The notes under the pieces: generated by a model | Database searches by the model: none | What the model was told of the DNA's origin: nothing | What the model saw: the letters and a program-made list of their open reading frames with translations, nothing else | Assembly (NCBI GenBank): GCA_013822345.1 | Contig: PNKH01000034.1 | Coordinates: forward strand, 1 to 64,000 | Source of the DNA: Isosphaera sp. | GTDB taxonomy: Bacteria; Planctomycetota; Planctomycetia; Gemmatales; Gemmataceae | Reading direction: 5' to 3' | Length of the DNA stretch: 64,000 nucleotides | Shown: positions 1 through 8,803 of the stretch, piece after piece | Numbering within the stretch: the stretch's first letter is position 1 | Layout: each line of letters begins with the position of its first letter | Translations under genes and position numbers: made by a program

Positions 1-779
1 AGCTTCTTCCCCGGGACGTCGGCCAGCGGCCGGGCAGTGCCGAACCCACCCGGGAAGGCGACGCATTGGGTCATCCGGCCGGTCGCCCGGTCGAACCAGA
101 ACACCCGCCCGACCGGCTTCTCGTCCTTGTCGTCCGCGGCCGGGGTGAACTGGCTGGCGATCAGCACCCTCGGCCCGTCGGTGCCGAGCACCCCGACGAG
201 CCCCTCGCGCGGGTCCGGCTTGCCCGGCAGTGAGAACCGCCACCCGACCTTCCCGTCCGGGCCGACCGCCACCGCCTCGCGGCTCCCGGTCACCACGACG
301 TGGTCGACACACCACTTCGCCTCGCCGGCCGGGACCGGGGTGCGGAACACGTCGAGGTCGCCGAGGAAGGGCGACCGGACCAGGGCCCGCGAGACGAGGA
401 CCGGGGTGTCGTCGGGTTCGGCCCCGACGAACGTGACGCTCAACGCCGTCGCGTGGATGAACCGGCCCGGGAAGCGGTGGACGGTTACCACCGGCTCGAC
501 GATCTCGGCCGGGTCGTCGGCGACCGGCGCCGGCGGGGTCGGCTCGGTACGGGGCAGCTGTGGTCCGGGCGGGTCGACTGCGGGAATAGCCGGGGGGCCA
601 GGCGGTAGGGCGGGGAGCACCGGGGCCGTCGCCGGCGGGGTCGGAAGCAGCGGGGCGGGCGGCTGCGCGGCCGCGGGCGTCCCGGGACCGGGGGCGAGAA
701 AGGTGCCGGCCGCGACCGCGGCGGCGAGCAGGACGGCGAGGGCCGTGCAGTTCCGGGCGCGGCCGAGGTGAGCCGCCAT
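1..779 (-). CDS. Exported proline-rich protein, C-terminus outside window
   Basis: The reading frame runs leftward off the window edge, so only about 259 N-terminal residues are visible. It starts at ATG 779 with a GGAGG Shine-Dalgarno about 8 nt upstream. Residues 1-38 form a secretion signal (basic start, Ala/Val-rich core, AAA-type cleavage region). Residues about 40-90 are a proline-rich linker. The rest contains short beta-strand-like segments such as VGWRFSLPGK and VFWFDRATGR that resemble propeller-blade repeats. I recognise no catalytic motif. It is probably periplasmic or surface exposed. The opposite-strand reading of this stretch has no RBS and atypical composition, so I treat it as a shadow. 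Confidence 0.65.
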   Translation of the reverse strand, partial: MAAHLGRARNCTALAVLLAAAVAAGTFLAPGPGTPAAAQPPAPLLPTPPATAPVLPALPPGPPAIPAVDPPGPQLPRTEPTPPAPVADDPAEIVEPVVTVHRFPGRFIHATALSVTFVGAEPDDTPVLVSRALVRSPFLGDLDVFRTPVPAGEAKWCVDHVVVTGSREAVAVGPDGKVGWRFSLPGKPDPREGLVGVLGTDGPRVLIASQFTPAADDKDEKPVGRVFWFDRATGRMTQCVAFPGGFGTARPLADVPGKK

Positions 780-967
780 CGTGCGTCCTCCTGACGGGAC
801 CGGGGTCGGCGGGGCCGCCGGACATTATTCCCCCTCGTGGCACCCTGCGAAAGGGCAGTCCGTCGTCTGGCAGGACCGGACGGCGCGAGGGCGGGCACGA
901 CGTTTGCACCGTCGTCCGCCTGCTCCACCCGCCACCCGGGCGGGCGGCCACGTCACGGAGGTGTCCC

Positions 968-1444
968 ATGACCCGCGTCCGGTTCGGACTCGTTGCCCTC
1001 GCCGCGTCCGCCGCCCTCTTCGCCACCGCCGCCGCCCAGGTCCCGACCCCCGCCCTCCCGAAGGCCGACGTCGACCCGAAGATGCCCCACTTCCTCGTCT
1101 GCGCCAAGGCGTGCGACGACTGCGCCCGCATCTGCGACCTGTGCGCCGCCCACTGCGCCAACATCGTCGCCGACGGGAAGAAGGAACACCTCGAGACCCT
1201 CCGGACGTGCCAGGACTGCGCGACCGTCTGTTCGGCCGCGGCGCGGGTGGTGGCCAAGGAGGGGCCGATGTCCGACCTGATCTGCGCCGCCTGCGCCGAT
1301 GTCTGCAAGCGGTGCGGGGACGCCTGCGAGAAGCACGCCGCCGACCCGATCATGAAGCGGTGCGCCGACGAGTGCCGGAAGTGCGAGAAGGAGTGCCGGG
1401 CGATGCTCGCCCACGCCAAGGCGACGCCGGCCACCCCGAAGTGA
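968..1444 (+). CDS. Exported four-helix-bundle copper-storage-like protein (Csp/DUF326)
   Basis: 158 residues with a secretion signal at about 1-23 (hydrophobic core, then ATAAAQ). The mature part carries 18 cysteines, mostly spaced CxxxC or CxxC along predicted helices (for example CAKACDDCARIC and CRKCEKEC). This is the hallmark of Csp/DUF326 bundles, which line a helical core with thiolates to hold many Cu(I) ions. The signal suggests a Csp1-like exported copper store or buffer rather than the cytosolic Csp3 type. GGAGGTG lies 5 nt before the ATG. It converges with the AAA+ gene, with only 17 nt between stops. No copper regulator or exporter is adjacent. Metal binding is inferred from the family. 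Confidence 0.85.
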   Translation: MTRVRFGLVALAASAALFATAAAQVPTPALPKADVDPKMPHFLVCAKACDDCARICDLCAAHCANIVADGKKEHLETLRTCQDCATVCSAAARVVAKEGPMSDLICAACADVCKRCGDACEKHAADPIMKRCADECRKCEKECRAMLAHAKATPATPK

Positions 1445-1461
1445 CGCGCCCGGACGCCGCG

Positions 1462-2622
1462 TCAGCGGTGGCCGTTCGCGGACGGGGCCGCGAACCCGAC
1501 GTTCCGGTCCCGCACCGCCAGCTCCGCCCGGTTCTCCCGGAACTGGTTCATCGCCCAGGCCCAGTCCCACGCCCCGGCCTCCAGGTGCCGCAGGATCAAC
1601 AGGTTCTTCACCTCCTCCACCTCGGCGAAGCTGAACCCGGCCGTCTCCCCGACCGCCGCCTCGGCGTCGATCCCGGCCCGCACCTCCGGGTGCCACCGCC
1701 CGACCAACTCCCGCCGCAGGGCCGCGTCCGGCGGGTCGAAGTGCATCACCAGGTCGAGCCGCCCCGGCCGCTTGAACGCCGGGTCGATGAGCGACAGCGG
1801 GCAGTTGGTGGTGAACACGTACACCACCCCCTCGTTCACCTCGATCCCGTCCAGGGCCGACAGGAACACCGCCTGGTCGTCCGTCTCCTTCACCGTGTTC
1901 CGGTCCCGCAGGGCCACGTCCATGTCGTCGAAGAAGATCACCCCGCGGCGGTGGACGGCGAACAGGTCCTTCACCTCGGCCGCCGGGTTGCACGCCCGCC
2001 GGGCCGCCTGGTAGGCGTCCGGGCTCACCTCCTTGTGCTCGTACCCGGCCCGCAGGCACTCGTTCTTCAGCCACCGGCAGGCGCTCGTCTTCCCGTTCCC
2101 CGGCGGGCCGGTCAGGAGGAGCCCGCGCTTCGCACGCCCGCCCAGCTCCTTGATCCGCCGCAGGTTCTGCCGGTCCAGGTACCCGACGGTGTTCTGCCGC
2201 AGCACCTCCAGCTGCCCGGCCGGCATGACCGGCGGCACCTCGCCCGGGCCGCGCTCCCGGCTCGCCCGCACCGCGAGCCGGAACAGCCGGACGTAGTCCG
2301 CCCGGGCGACGACGTAGAAGTCGTAGGCGTCGTCTGCGTAGTCGGTGTCGAGGTGGGCCACCACCCGCGCGAACCGGACCCCCTCGGCCGTGTACAGCCG
2401 GAGCCCGAACTTGGTCCCCGGGTAGAAGTGCCGCCCTCCGGTCAGCCAGTCCCGCAGCAGCACGCCCTGGAGCGGGACCAGCGGGCCGCGGGTGGCCGAC
2501 TTCAGGAGGAAGTAGGCGTAGGTGCCGGCGGTGAACGCGACCGGGTCGGTGAGGCCGGCCGCGGCCGCCGCGGCCTCGACCAGGCGGGGGTAGTCGGCGG
2601 TGTAACTGGCGAGTGGGGTCAT
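1462..2622 (-). CDS. AAA+ ATPase (FtsH/BCS1-like core)
   Basis: 386 residues from ATG 2622; a GTG 15 codons upstream gives an unlikely Arg/Pro-rich extension. An N-terminal region of about 165 residues without recognised motifs precedes a single AAA+ module. Its Walker A is GPPGNGKT (about 172-179), Walker B is VIFFDDMD (about 228-235), a sensor-1-like TTN follows, and PAFKRPGRLD matches the arginine-finger region of FtsH/BCS1-type ATPases. There is no protease domain and no clear membrane segment, so it is probably a cytosolic remodelling ATPase. Its substrate is unknown and the neighbours do not help. Confidence 0.8.
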   Translation of the reverse strand: MTPLASYTADYPRLVEAAAAAAGLTDPVAFTAGTYAYFLLKSATRGPLVPLQGVLLRDWLTGGRHFYPGTKFGLRLYTAEGVRFARVVAHLDTDYADDAYDFYVVARADYVRLFRLAVRASRERGPGEVPPVMPAGQLEVLRQNTVGYLDRQNLRRIKELGGRAKRGLLLTGPPGNGKTSACRWLKNECLRAGYEHKEVSPDAYQAARRACNPAAEVKDLFAVHRRGVIFFDDMDVALRDRNTVKETDDQAVFLSALDGIEVNEGVVYVFTTNCPLSLIDPAFKRPGRLDLVMHFDPPDAALRRELVGRWHPEVRAGIDAEAAVGETAGFSFAEVEEVKNLLILRHLEAGAWDWAWAMNQFRENRAELAVRDRNVGFAAPSANGHR

Positions 2623-2769
2623 GCGCGTGCCGCCCGGGGGGCGTGGTGCGTGGCGGCGGACCGACACGGCCGCCGGCCGGCGGGTTCGCGCCGGCCGGCG
2701 GTGTTGGCGTTGTCGCGGCCGCGGTTACGGAAATAGCATGTGGGGAAAGCCACACCCGAGGGGCCAACG

Positions 2770-3972
2770 ATGTCCACGTCCCGGTTCGACCTGAGCGTCC
2801 TGGAGAAGGCCCCGCGGGTGCCGGGGAAGCCGCGCCACAAGACCCGCGAGGTGAACGTCGGCGGGGTCGTGATCGGCGGGTCGAACCCGGTCGCCGTCCA
2901 GTCGATGACCACCACCGACACGTTCGACGTGGACGCGACGGTGAGGCAGATCCGCGCGCTGGAAGAGGCGGGGTGCGAGCTGGTGCGGGTGACGGTGCCC
3001 AAGCCGGAGGACGCCGGGGCCCTGACCGAGATCCGGAAGCGGATCGGCATCCCGCTGATCTGCGACATCCACTTCGACTACAAGATGGCGCTCGCCGCCC
3101 TCGACCACCCGGTGGACAAGATCCGGATCAACCCGGGGAACATCAACAAGGCCGGCGATGCGACTCACGACCGGTTCCGCCAGGTCGTCCGCAAGGCGAA
3201 GCAGCGCGGGTTGCCGATGCGGATCGGGGTGAACGCCGGGAGCCTGGAGACGGAGCTGAACCTGAAGTACGGGTTCCCGTGCCCGCCGGCGATGGTCGAG
3301 AGCGCCCTGCGGTACATCGAGGTGGCAGAGTCGGAAGGCTACCGCGACATCATCGTGTCGCTGAAGTCGAGCGACGTGCTGGTGGCGGTGGAGGCGTACC
3401 GGCTGTTCGCGCAGCTGGCGGACTACCCGACGCACATCGGCATCACCGAGGCGGGGAAGCCGCCGTACGCGGTGACGAAGTCGGCGGCCGGTCTGGCGCC
3501 GATCCTGCTGGACGGGATCGGCGACACGATCCGCATCTCGCTCTTGGGCGACCCGGTGCCGGAGATCGCGGCGGCGTTCGACATCCTCCAGGCGACGCAG
3601 CGGCGGGTGCGGCGGCCGGAGCTGATCGCGTGCCCGACGTGCGGCCGGCTGGCGATCGACCTGGAGGGGATCATCGCGGAGCTGGAGAAGCGGCTCGACG
3701 GGAAGGCGCTGCCGGTGAAGATCAGCGTCCTGGGTTGCGTGGTGAACGGCCCGGGGGAGGCGCGGGAGGCGGACATCGGGATCGCGGCCGGGAACGGCCA
3801 GGGGATGATCTTCCGGAACGGGGAGATGGTGCGGCGGGTGCCGGAGGCGGAGATCGTGGACGGGCTGATGGAGGAGCTGGCCCGGTGGGAGGCGGAGAAC
3901 GCCGGGAAGCTGCCGAAGGCGGGGGCGGCGGAGGGGTTGGGGCGGCGGAAGCTGCCGGTGGTGGCGGGGTGA
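2770..3972 (+). CDS. ispG: 4-hydroxy-3-methylbut-2-enyl diphosphate synthase (IspG/GcpE)
   Basis: 400 residues, the bacterial IspG size. It catalyses the reductive ring opening of methylerythritol cyclodiphosphate to HMBPP, the penultimate step of the non-mevalonate isoprenoid pathway. The N-terminal barrel holds QSMTTTDT and INPGNI. The iron-sulfur ligands are visible as Cys288 and Cys291 (CPTCGR), Cys323, and Glu330 in CVVNGPGEA. I chose ATG 2770, preceded by GAGGGG, over a GTG 30 nt upstream because MSTSRFDL is a more natural start. It begins about 150 bp from the divergent AAA+ gene. Confidence 0.97.
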   Translation: MSTSRFDLSVLEKAPRVPGKPRHKTREVNVGGVVIGGSNPVAVQSMTTTDTFDVDATVRQIRALEEAGCELVRVTVPKPEDAGALTEIRKRIGIPLICDIHFDYKMALAALDHPVDKIRINPGNINKAGDATHDRFRQVVRKAKQRGLPMRIGVNAGSLETELNLKYGFPCPPAMVESALRYIEVAESEGYRDIIVSLKSSDVLVAVEAYRLFAQLADYPTHIGITEAGKPPYAVTKSAAGLAPILLDGIGDTIRISLLGDPVPEIAAAFDILQATQRRVRRPELIACPTCGRLAIDLEGIIAELEKRLDGKALPVKISVLGCVVNGPGEAREADIGIAAGNGQGMIFRNGEMVRRVPEAEIVDGLMEELARWEAENAGKLPKAGAAEGLGRRKLPVVAG

Positions 3973-3981
3973 AGCGTCGGG

Positions 3982-3987
3982 TAGAAT
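3982..3987 (+). promoter_or_regulatory. TAGAAT, possible -10 element
   Basis: GTAGAAT lies 25 nt before the ATG of the small membrane gene at 4012, right after ispG. It resembles the GTACAAT boxes found before several other genes here. No -35 box is obvious in the GC-rich upstream sequence. Confidence 0.3.
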
Positions 3988-4011
3988 GGGGCGACCGCCC
4001 GAGGCCGCCCG

Positions 4012-4305
4012 ATGGAAATCAAGACGTGGGACCAGTTCCTGATCTGGCTCGGGATGCAGGTCCCGGTCGTGTTCGTCGTGGTTTCCGTCGCCCGGTGGTT
4101 GCTGCTCTACAGCGACCGGCGGCACGCCGCCGAACTCGCCCGCACCGACGAGCAACACGCTGCGGTGCTCGCCGAGAAGGATAAGCGGATCGCCGAGCGG
4201 GATGAGCGGATCAGGGACTTGGCGGCCGAGCTGAAGAAGGTGATGGAACTCCATTTCCCGTCGCTGAAGGAGCCGCGGGCCGGCGACCAAGGGGGGAAGT
4301 CATGA
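4012..4305 (+). CDS. Small membrane protein with coiled coil
   Basis: 97 residues. One transmembrane helix at about 16-33 (VPVVFVVVSVARWLLLY) is followed by a charged region rich in Asp, Glu, Lys and Arg with heptad-like spacing (EKDKRIAERDERI), predicted to be a cytoplasmic coiled coil. No family is recognised. The size and layout recall small phage-like spanins or holin-associated proteins, but nothing phage-like surrounds it, so I do not assign that. The stop overlaps the next start (ATGA), so the two genes are translationally coupled. Confidence 0.7.
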   Translation: MEIKTWDQFLIWLGMQVPVVFVVVSVARWLLLYSDRRHAAELARTDEQHAAVLAEKDKRIAERDERIRDLAAELKKVMELHFPSLKEPRAGDQGGKS

Positions 4306-4916
4306 CGGCCCTGGCCTACCTCGCGTCATTGGTGGTGATCGCCGGCGTCGTCGGCCTGTTCCTTTTCCCCCTGGCCCGTCGGAACGCCCGCCGGTCGAAA
4401 GCCCTCGCGGACGAGATCATCTCCCGGGCGGAGAAGCGGGCGGGCGACCCGCCGCCGCTCGAGCCGTTCGTCCCGTTGCCGCTGCCCGACTTCGACCCGC
4501 CGGACGCGGAGTTACGGATCACCATCGCGCGGCACCCGGAATCCGACGGCGACCGGCTGTCGAAGATCGCCGCCGACGTGATCCGGGAGGCGAGCCGCCT
4601 GGAAGAGTCGTTCGGCGGGGACGGCCTCGAGTACGACCAGGCCGGCAGCGTCGAGGAACCGACCAAACTCGTCCTGCGCCTCGTCCCGAACCGGGTCGAC
4701 TGGGAGACCCCGGACCGGCTCGGAGAGGTCGCCGACGAACTGAACTGCCGGGTCAAAAAGGCTCGGGTCGCGGCGACCCCGCCGCCGGACGACCTCCGCC
4801 ACCGGATCGACCGGGAGTTGCACCCGCCGCTGCCGCCCGAAGTCCGCGACGTCGAGGTGACGGTCGGGCCGTGGAGCGGACCGGCCAACGTCGCGGCCGC
4901 CGCGGTCCCGGCGTGA
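4302..4916 (+). CDS. Single-pass membrane protein, unknown function
   Basis: 204 residues. An N-terminal transmembrane helix (about 5-25) is followed by a basic stop-transfer (RRNARRSK) and a soluble domain of about 170 residues with no motif I recognise. It starts inside the stop codon of the preceding coiled-coil gene. The two probably act together at the inner face of the membrane, but their role cannot be read from sequence. Confidence 0.7.
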   Translation: MTALAYLASLVVIAGVVGLFLFPLARRNARRSKALADEIISRAEKRAGDPPPLEPFVPLPLPDFDPPDAELRITIARHPESDGDRLSKIAADVIREASRLEESFGGDGLEYDQAGSVEEPTKLVLRLVPNRVDWETPDRLGEVADELNCRVKKARVAATPPPDDLRHRIDRELHPPLPPEVRDVEVTVGPWSGPANVAAAAVPA

Positions 4917-5004
4917 CGGCCGGGCCCCGCTCTCATACCCGCTTCATGTCCCGACGGCTACACTCTTTGCACCGAGGCTGCCAACCCTCACGCGGGGTCC
5001 GACC

Positions 5005-5709
5005 GTGCGCGTGCTGCTCATCGAAGACTCCGCCCCCATCGTCCGGGCCGTCCGGCAGGGGCTGGAGGAGGAAGGGTTCGCCGTCGACGTGGCGGTCGAC
5101 GGCGAGGAGGGCGACGTCAAGGCGCGGGCCACCGCCTACGACGTCATCATCCTCGACCGCATGCTCCCCAAGGTCGACGACGGCCTCACCCTGCTCAAGA
5201 AGTGGCGGTCCGCCGGGATCACCACCCACGTCCTGATGCTCACCGCCAAGACCCAGTTCCCGGACCGCGTCGCCGGCCTCGACACCGGGGCCGACGACTA
5301 CCTGTGCAAGCCGTTCGACTTCTCCGAGCTGCTCGCCCGGGTCCGGGCCCTGGTCCGCCGCGGGCACCAGCAGAAGGACCCCGTCCTGCGGTGCTACGAC
5401 CTGGAGATCGACACCGCCGCCCGGACCGTCCGCCGGGCCGGGCAGGTCGTCCACCTGACCCCCCGGGAGTACGCCCTGCTCGAGTTCCTGGCGTTCCACC
5501 GCGGCAAGGTGGTCACCCGCAGCATGATCTGGGAGCACCTGTACGACGAGTACGACGAGAACACCTCGAACGTGGTCGACGTGTACATCCGGTACCTGCG
5601 GAACAAGATCGACAAGAACTTCGACCCGCCGCTCATCCTGACCCGGTGGGGCGAGGGGTACATGCTCCGCGGGGACGACGACCCGCCGGCCCCGAAGAAG
5701 GAGAAGTGA
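5005..5709 (+). CDS. OmpR/PhoB-family response regulator
   Basis: 234 residues, standard length. The receiver domain (1-115) shows the acidic pocket (Glu7, Asp8), phospho-acceptor Asp51 in VIILDRMLP, the Thr in LTAK, and Lys in CKPF. A winged-helix DNA-binding domain follows (about 128-222), with LTPREYALLEFL and the recognition segment NVVDVYIRYLRNKID. The start codon is GTG. A histidine kinase follows after 45 nt, so this is a conventional two-component pair. The signal and target genes are unknown. Downstream lies a lipoprotein that may belong to the same unit. Confidence 0.95.
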   Translation: MRVLLIEDSAPIVRAVRQGLEEEGFAVDVAVDGEEGDVKARATAYDVIILDRMLPKVDDGLTLLKKWRSAGITTHVLMLTAKTQFPDRVAGLDTGADDYLCKPFDFSELLARVRALVRRGHQQKDPVLRCYDLEIDTAARTVRRAGQVVHLTPREYALLEFLAFHRGKVVTRSMIWEHLYDEYDENTSNVVDVYIRYLRNKIDKNFDPPLILTRWGEGYMLRGDDDPPAPKKEK

Positions 5710-5754
5710 CGGCCGGCGCCCCGTCGCCCCTCGCCCGGCCGTCCGCCACCACCC

Positions 5755-7779
5755 ATGCGCTCGATCCGCCGGTCCTCACTCACGTACCTGATGCTCCTCC
5801 TCGGCCTGGCGATCGCCGGGGTCGGGGTGCTCGTGGACCGGTTCGCCCGGGCCGCGATCCGGGCCCGGGAGGACGCCGAGACGGAGCGGATCGAGCAGAT
5901 CTTCACCCTCCGGTGGGAGGCCGAGGTTCAGCGGCGGGACCAGGCGTACCGGGACCGCCGGCGGGAGGTCGAGGCGAAGTTCGATGTCCAGCTGCGGAAC
6001 GAGGCCAACATCCTCAGCCGGCAGGCCCGGTCCAAGGTGTGGGCCCTGCTGAACCCCGGCCGCCCGCCCGGCAAGGACCGCGACCCGCCCGGCAAGGAAC
6101 GCGACCCCGGGAGCGGTCCGGTGTTTCGGGCGGCCGAGGAGGACGCCAAGGAGTTCATCCCGCCGAAGCCCCGGTTCCTGCCGCCCTCGTCCGCCCTCGC
6201 GGCGGTCGGCGGGTCGGCGGCCGCCACGTCGGCCTCCGACCCCGGGGTCCGGAACACCTTGTGGCTGGCGTACGAGCTCCCGCGGACCCTGCCCCGCATC
6301 CAGGAGATGCTCGAGAAGTCCTACGAGGACGACCAGCACCCCGAGTTCTTCCAGGTCCAGGTGGTCATGGTCGAGCCGGGGCAGCCGGACCGGACGGTCG
6401 CGGTGGTCCGCCCGGACCGCGTCCCGGAAGACCTCCCGCTGGACGTGGCGGCCGTCGGGAAGGACCCGAACTTCGAGCGGGAGTACGACGACATCGAGAT
6501 CCCGGGACACGGGTCGTTCCGCCGGCTGGTCATGCCGGTCTCCGTCCCGTCCCTCTACCCCTACCTGATGGGGTTTCGGCTCCCCTCCCCCCCAGGGCTC
6601 CAGCCCGGGTCGGGCGGGTGGCCGGGGCCCGGCGGCCGGCTCCGGTACGACCTCGTCCTCCGCATCTACTTCCACTACGCCCGGCCGCGGAGCGACCTGG
6701 CCCACCAACTAGCCGAGGAGAAGCGGTCGCTGGACGCCCAGTTCGCCCGGCGGGAGGACGAGCGGCAGGACCGGGACGCCCAGGTCGCGGGGGTCCGGGC
6801 CGAGAGCCGGGCCGAACTGGCCAAACTGCGCACCCGCCTCGGGCTCATCGGCGCCGTCACCTTCGTCGCCCTGCTCGCCGGCGGGTGGGTCGTCGTCGGC
6901 CGCGGGCTGCGGCCGGTCGGCCGGCTGTCCGACGCCGTCAGCCGGGTGTCCGAGAGGGACTTCAGCCTGCCGCACGACGGGAAGGACCTGCCGGTCGAAC
7001 TGGCCCCGATCCACGCCCGCCTGACCCAGACGCTCGACCTCCTCCGGCGGGCGTTCTCCCGAGAGAAGCAAGCCGTGGCGGACATCTCGCACGAACTCCG
7101 CACCCCGATCGCCGCCCTGATGGCGACGCTCGACGTGGCCCTCCGCAAGCCCCGCTCGCCGGAGCAGTACCGGGCCACCCTGGAGGAGTGCCGGGTCATC
7201 TCCGCCCAGCTCGGCCAGCTGGTCGAGCGGATCATGACCCTGGCCAGCCTGGACGCCGGGAACGACCGCACCCTGGTGTCCCGGACCGACGCCGCCGAGC
7301 TGGCCGCCGGGTGCGCCGCGGTCATCCGCCCGCTCGCCGCGGCCAACGGCCTGGCCCTGACCACCCGCGTCGACGACTTCCTCGACCTGGACACCGACCC
7401 GGGGAAGCTCCGGGAGGTGCTGATGAACCTGCTGCACAACGCGGTCGAGTACAACCGCCCGGGCGGGACGATCGAGCTGGTCGCCCGGCGGGACGGGGCG
7501 GCGGCGGTGTTCGAGGTGCAGGACAGCGGGATCGGGATGCCGGCCGAGGTGCGGGAGAAGATCTTCGAGCGGTTCTACCGGGCCGACCCGTCCCGGCACG
7601 CCACCGGGGTGCACGCCGGGCTCGGGCTGGCGATCGTCAAGGAGTACGTGGCCCGGCTCGGCGGCGGCCTGTCGGTCGACAGCGCCCCCGGGGCGGGGAG
7701 CACCTTCCGGGTCACCCTCCCGGCCGCCCCGGCGGAGCCGGTCCCGGACGCCGTCGCCGAGCCGGCGGCCGCCCCCTGA
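5755..7779 (+). CDS. Sensor histidine kinase with large periplasmic domain
   Basis: 674 residues. TM1 is at about 9-27 and TM2 at about 362-382, and they enclose a periplasmic sensor region of roughly 330 residues that includes a Pro/Gly-rich low-complexity stretch. After TM2 come a HAMP linker, the HisKA dimerisation helix with phospho-acceptor His446 in ISHELRTP, and an HATPase_c domain with N box (NLLHNAVEYN), G1 (DSGIGM) and G2 (GLGLAI). The architecture matches OmpR-partner kinases. The sensor domain matches no fold I recognise. Codon use is like its neighbours. Confidence 0.93.
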   Translation: MRSIRRSSLTYLMLLLGLAIAGVGVLVDRFARAAIRAREDAETERIEQIFTLRWEAEVQRRDQAYRDRRREVEAKFDVQLRNEANILSRQARSKVWALLNPGRPPGKDRDPPGKERDPGSGPVFRAAEEDAKEFIPPKPRFLPPSSALAAVGGSAAATSASDPGVRNTLWLAYELPRTLPRIQEMLEKSYEDDQHPEFFQVQVVMVEPGQPDRTVAVVRPDRVPEDLPLDVAAVGKDPNFEREYDDIEIPGHGSFRRLVMPVSVPSLYPYLMGFRLPSPPGLQPGSGGWPGPGGRLRYDLVLRIYFHYARPRSDLAHQLAEEKRSLDAQFARREDERQDRDAQVAGVRAESRAELAKLRTRLGLIGAVTFVALLAGGWVVVGRGLRPVGRLSDAVSRVSERDFSLPHDGKDLPVELAPIHARLTQTLDLLRRAFSREKQAVADISHELRTPIAALMATLDVALRKPRSPEQYRATLEECRVISAQLGQLVERIMTLASLDAGNDRTLVSRTDAAELAAGCAAVIRPLAAANGLALTTRVDDFLDLDTDPGKLREVLMNLLHNAVEYNRPGGTIELVARRDGAAAVFEVQDSGIGMPAEVREKIFERFYRADPSRHATGVHAGLGLAIVKEYVARLGGGLSVDSAPGAGSTFRVTLPAAPAEPVPDAVAEPAAAP

Positions 7780-7794
7780 CCCGCGGTCCGGGTG

Positions 7795-7815
7795 CGCCGG
7801 CGCTCGGGCTCGGAC
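7795..7815 (+). repeat. Solo half-unit, repeat family H
   Basis: These 21 bp, 15 nt after the kinase stop, are identical to part of the right arm of the element at 51189-51249 (CGCCGGCGCTCGGGCTCGG plus AC). No inverted partner lies beside it, so it looks like an unpaired unit or the remnant of an element. Confidence 0.6.
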
Positions 7816-7861
7816 CCGGCCCCACTTCCCGACCCGTCTCGACCCGCGCCGCCCGCCGGGG

Positions 7862-7867
7862 TACAAC
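7862..7867 (+). promoter_or_regulatory. TACAAC, possible -10 element
   Basis: GTACAAC lies 26 nt before the lipoprotein ATG at 7894, in a GC-rich spacer. It matches the recurring GTACAAT motif of this window. No clear -35. Confidence 0.35.
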
Positions 7868-7893
7868 GTCCCCGACCCGAACGGAGGCGGCGG

Positions 7894-8730
7894 ATGCGGC
7901 ACACGAGCGCGTGGCGGGCGGCCGGGCTGGTCGCGGTGGCGGCGGTCCTCGGGTGCGGCCCGGGGAAGGAGATGCCGGACGACCTCCCGGCGCCGGCGGC
8001 CCCGACCGGACCCCCGCCCGACCCGTTCGGCCCGGCCCCGGCCGAGTCCGACCCGGAGGCCAGGGCGGTCCTGGTGCGGGCGGCCAAGGCGGTCGGCGTG
8101 AACGTCCCCGGCGGGCTGGCCCGGGCCAAGGTCAGCCGGGTGACCCGGACCGGGAAGTTCCAGTACAAGCGGCCGGAGATGATCGACGCGGGCAGCCGGG
8201 TCGAGGCCGTCTGGCCGGACCGGGGGCACGCGGTCCTGGACCTGGACAGCGTGAAGGCGACGTTCCGGTTCCGGGGCCGCCAGGGGTGGCACACGCAGGG
8301 CCTGGTCACCCAGGACGCGAACCCGGCCGACCTGGCCCGCATCATCCGGACCGACTTCCACGCCCAGCACTGGATCCCGCTCGGGCTGACCCTGGCGGAC
8401 GACAAGACGGTCGCGTTCGGGAGGGCGGCGACGGCCGGCGGGACGGCGGTCAAGGTCGCCGTCCCCGACCCGCCCGGGCTGCCGGTCTTCCTGGTCACCT
8501 TCGACGACAAGGCGGAGGTCCCGGTCCGGGTCGAGTACCACCCGGTCGAGCAGGGCGGGCGGGTCCACAAGGTGCTCGCGATGTCGGGCCACCAGCCGTT
8601 CGGCGGGTACTTCCTCCCGGCGGACACGAAACTCACCCAGAACGGCCGGCTCAGCGAGCACTGGACGACCAAGGGGTGGGAGTTCCCCGAGAGGCTGGAC
8701 GAGGCCCTGTTCGAGGCCCCGAAGGAGTGA
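7894..8730 (+). CDS. Lipoprotein, unknown function
   Basis: 278 residues. The signal ends in a lipobox (AVLGCGPG), so the mature protein starts at Cys21. Start ATG 7894 has GGAGGCGG 3-9 nt upstream; a longer upstream frame is Arg/Pro-rich and unlikely. The mature protein is beta-rich, with VSRVTRTGKFQ, VTFDDKAEVPVRVEYH and a closing region resembling outer-membrane lipoprotein carrier-like (LolA/LolB) folds. I make no firm assignment. It follows the two-component pair and may be co-regulated. An inverted repeat starts 4 nt after its stop. Confidence 0.8.
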   Translation: MRHTSAWRAAGLVAVAAVLGCGPGKEMPDDLPAPAAPTGPPPDPFGPAPAESDPEARAVLVRAAKAVGVNVPGGLARAKVSRVTRTGKFQYKRPEMIDAGSRVEAVWPDRGHAVLDLDSVKATFRFRGRQGWHTQGLVTQDANPADLARIIRTDFHAQHWIPLGLTLADDKTVAFGRAATAGGTAVKVAVPDPPGLPVFLVTFDDKAEVPVRVEYHPVEQGGRVHKVLAMSGHQPFGGYFLPADTKLTQNGRLSEHWTTKGWEFPERLDEALFEAPKE

Positions 8731-8734
8731 CGGC

Positions 8735-8794
8735 GGGAGGGCGAGGCTCCTGCCGAGCCGTGTGGCTCCGGCTCGGCAGGAGCCTCGCCCTCCC
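8735..8794. repeat. Inverted repeat, family E
   Basis: Perfect 26-bp arms (8735-8760 and 8769-8794) around an 8-nt loop, between convergent genes. The arm reads GGGAGGGCGAGGCTCCTGCC and on to GAGCCG. There is no T-tract, but position and stability make it a likely bidirectional transcript-end hairpin. Confidence 0.9.
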
Positions 8795-8803
8795 CCCTGC
8801 AGG

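Noticed and set aside
37-771. Plus-strand open frame of 244 codons
   Set aside because: It lies opposite a minus-strand frame with a signal peptide and RBS that continues off the window edge. The plus frame has Ser/Gly-rich low-complexity composition typical of a shadow.
1462-2667. GTG start at 2667 for the AAA+ gene
   Set aside because: The extra 15 residues are Arg/Pro-rich with no RBS. ATG at 2622 starts a natural helix.
4012-4916. Phage holin/spanin cassette
   Set aside because: The small TM and coiled-coil proteins resemble it superficially, but there is no endolysin, structural gene or integrase nearby.
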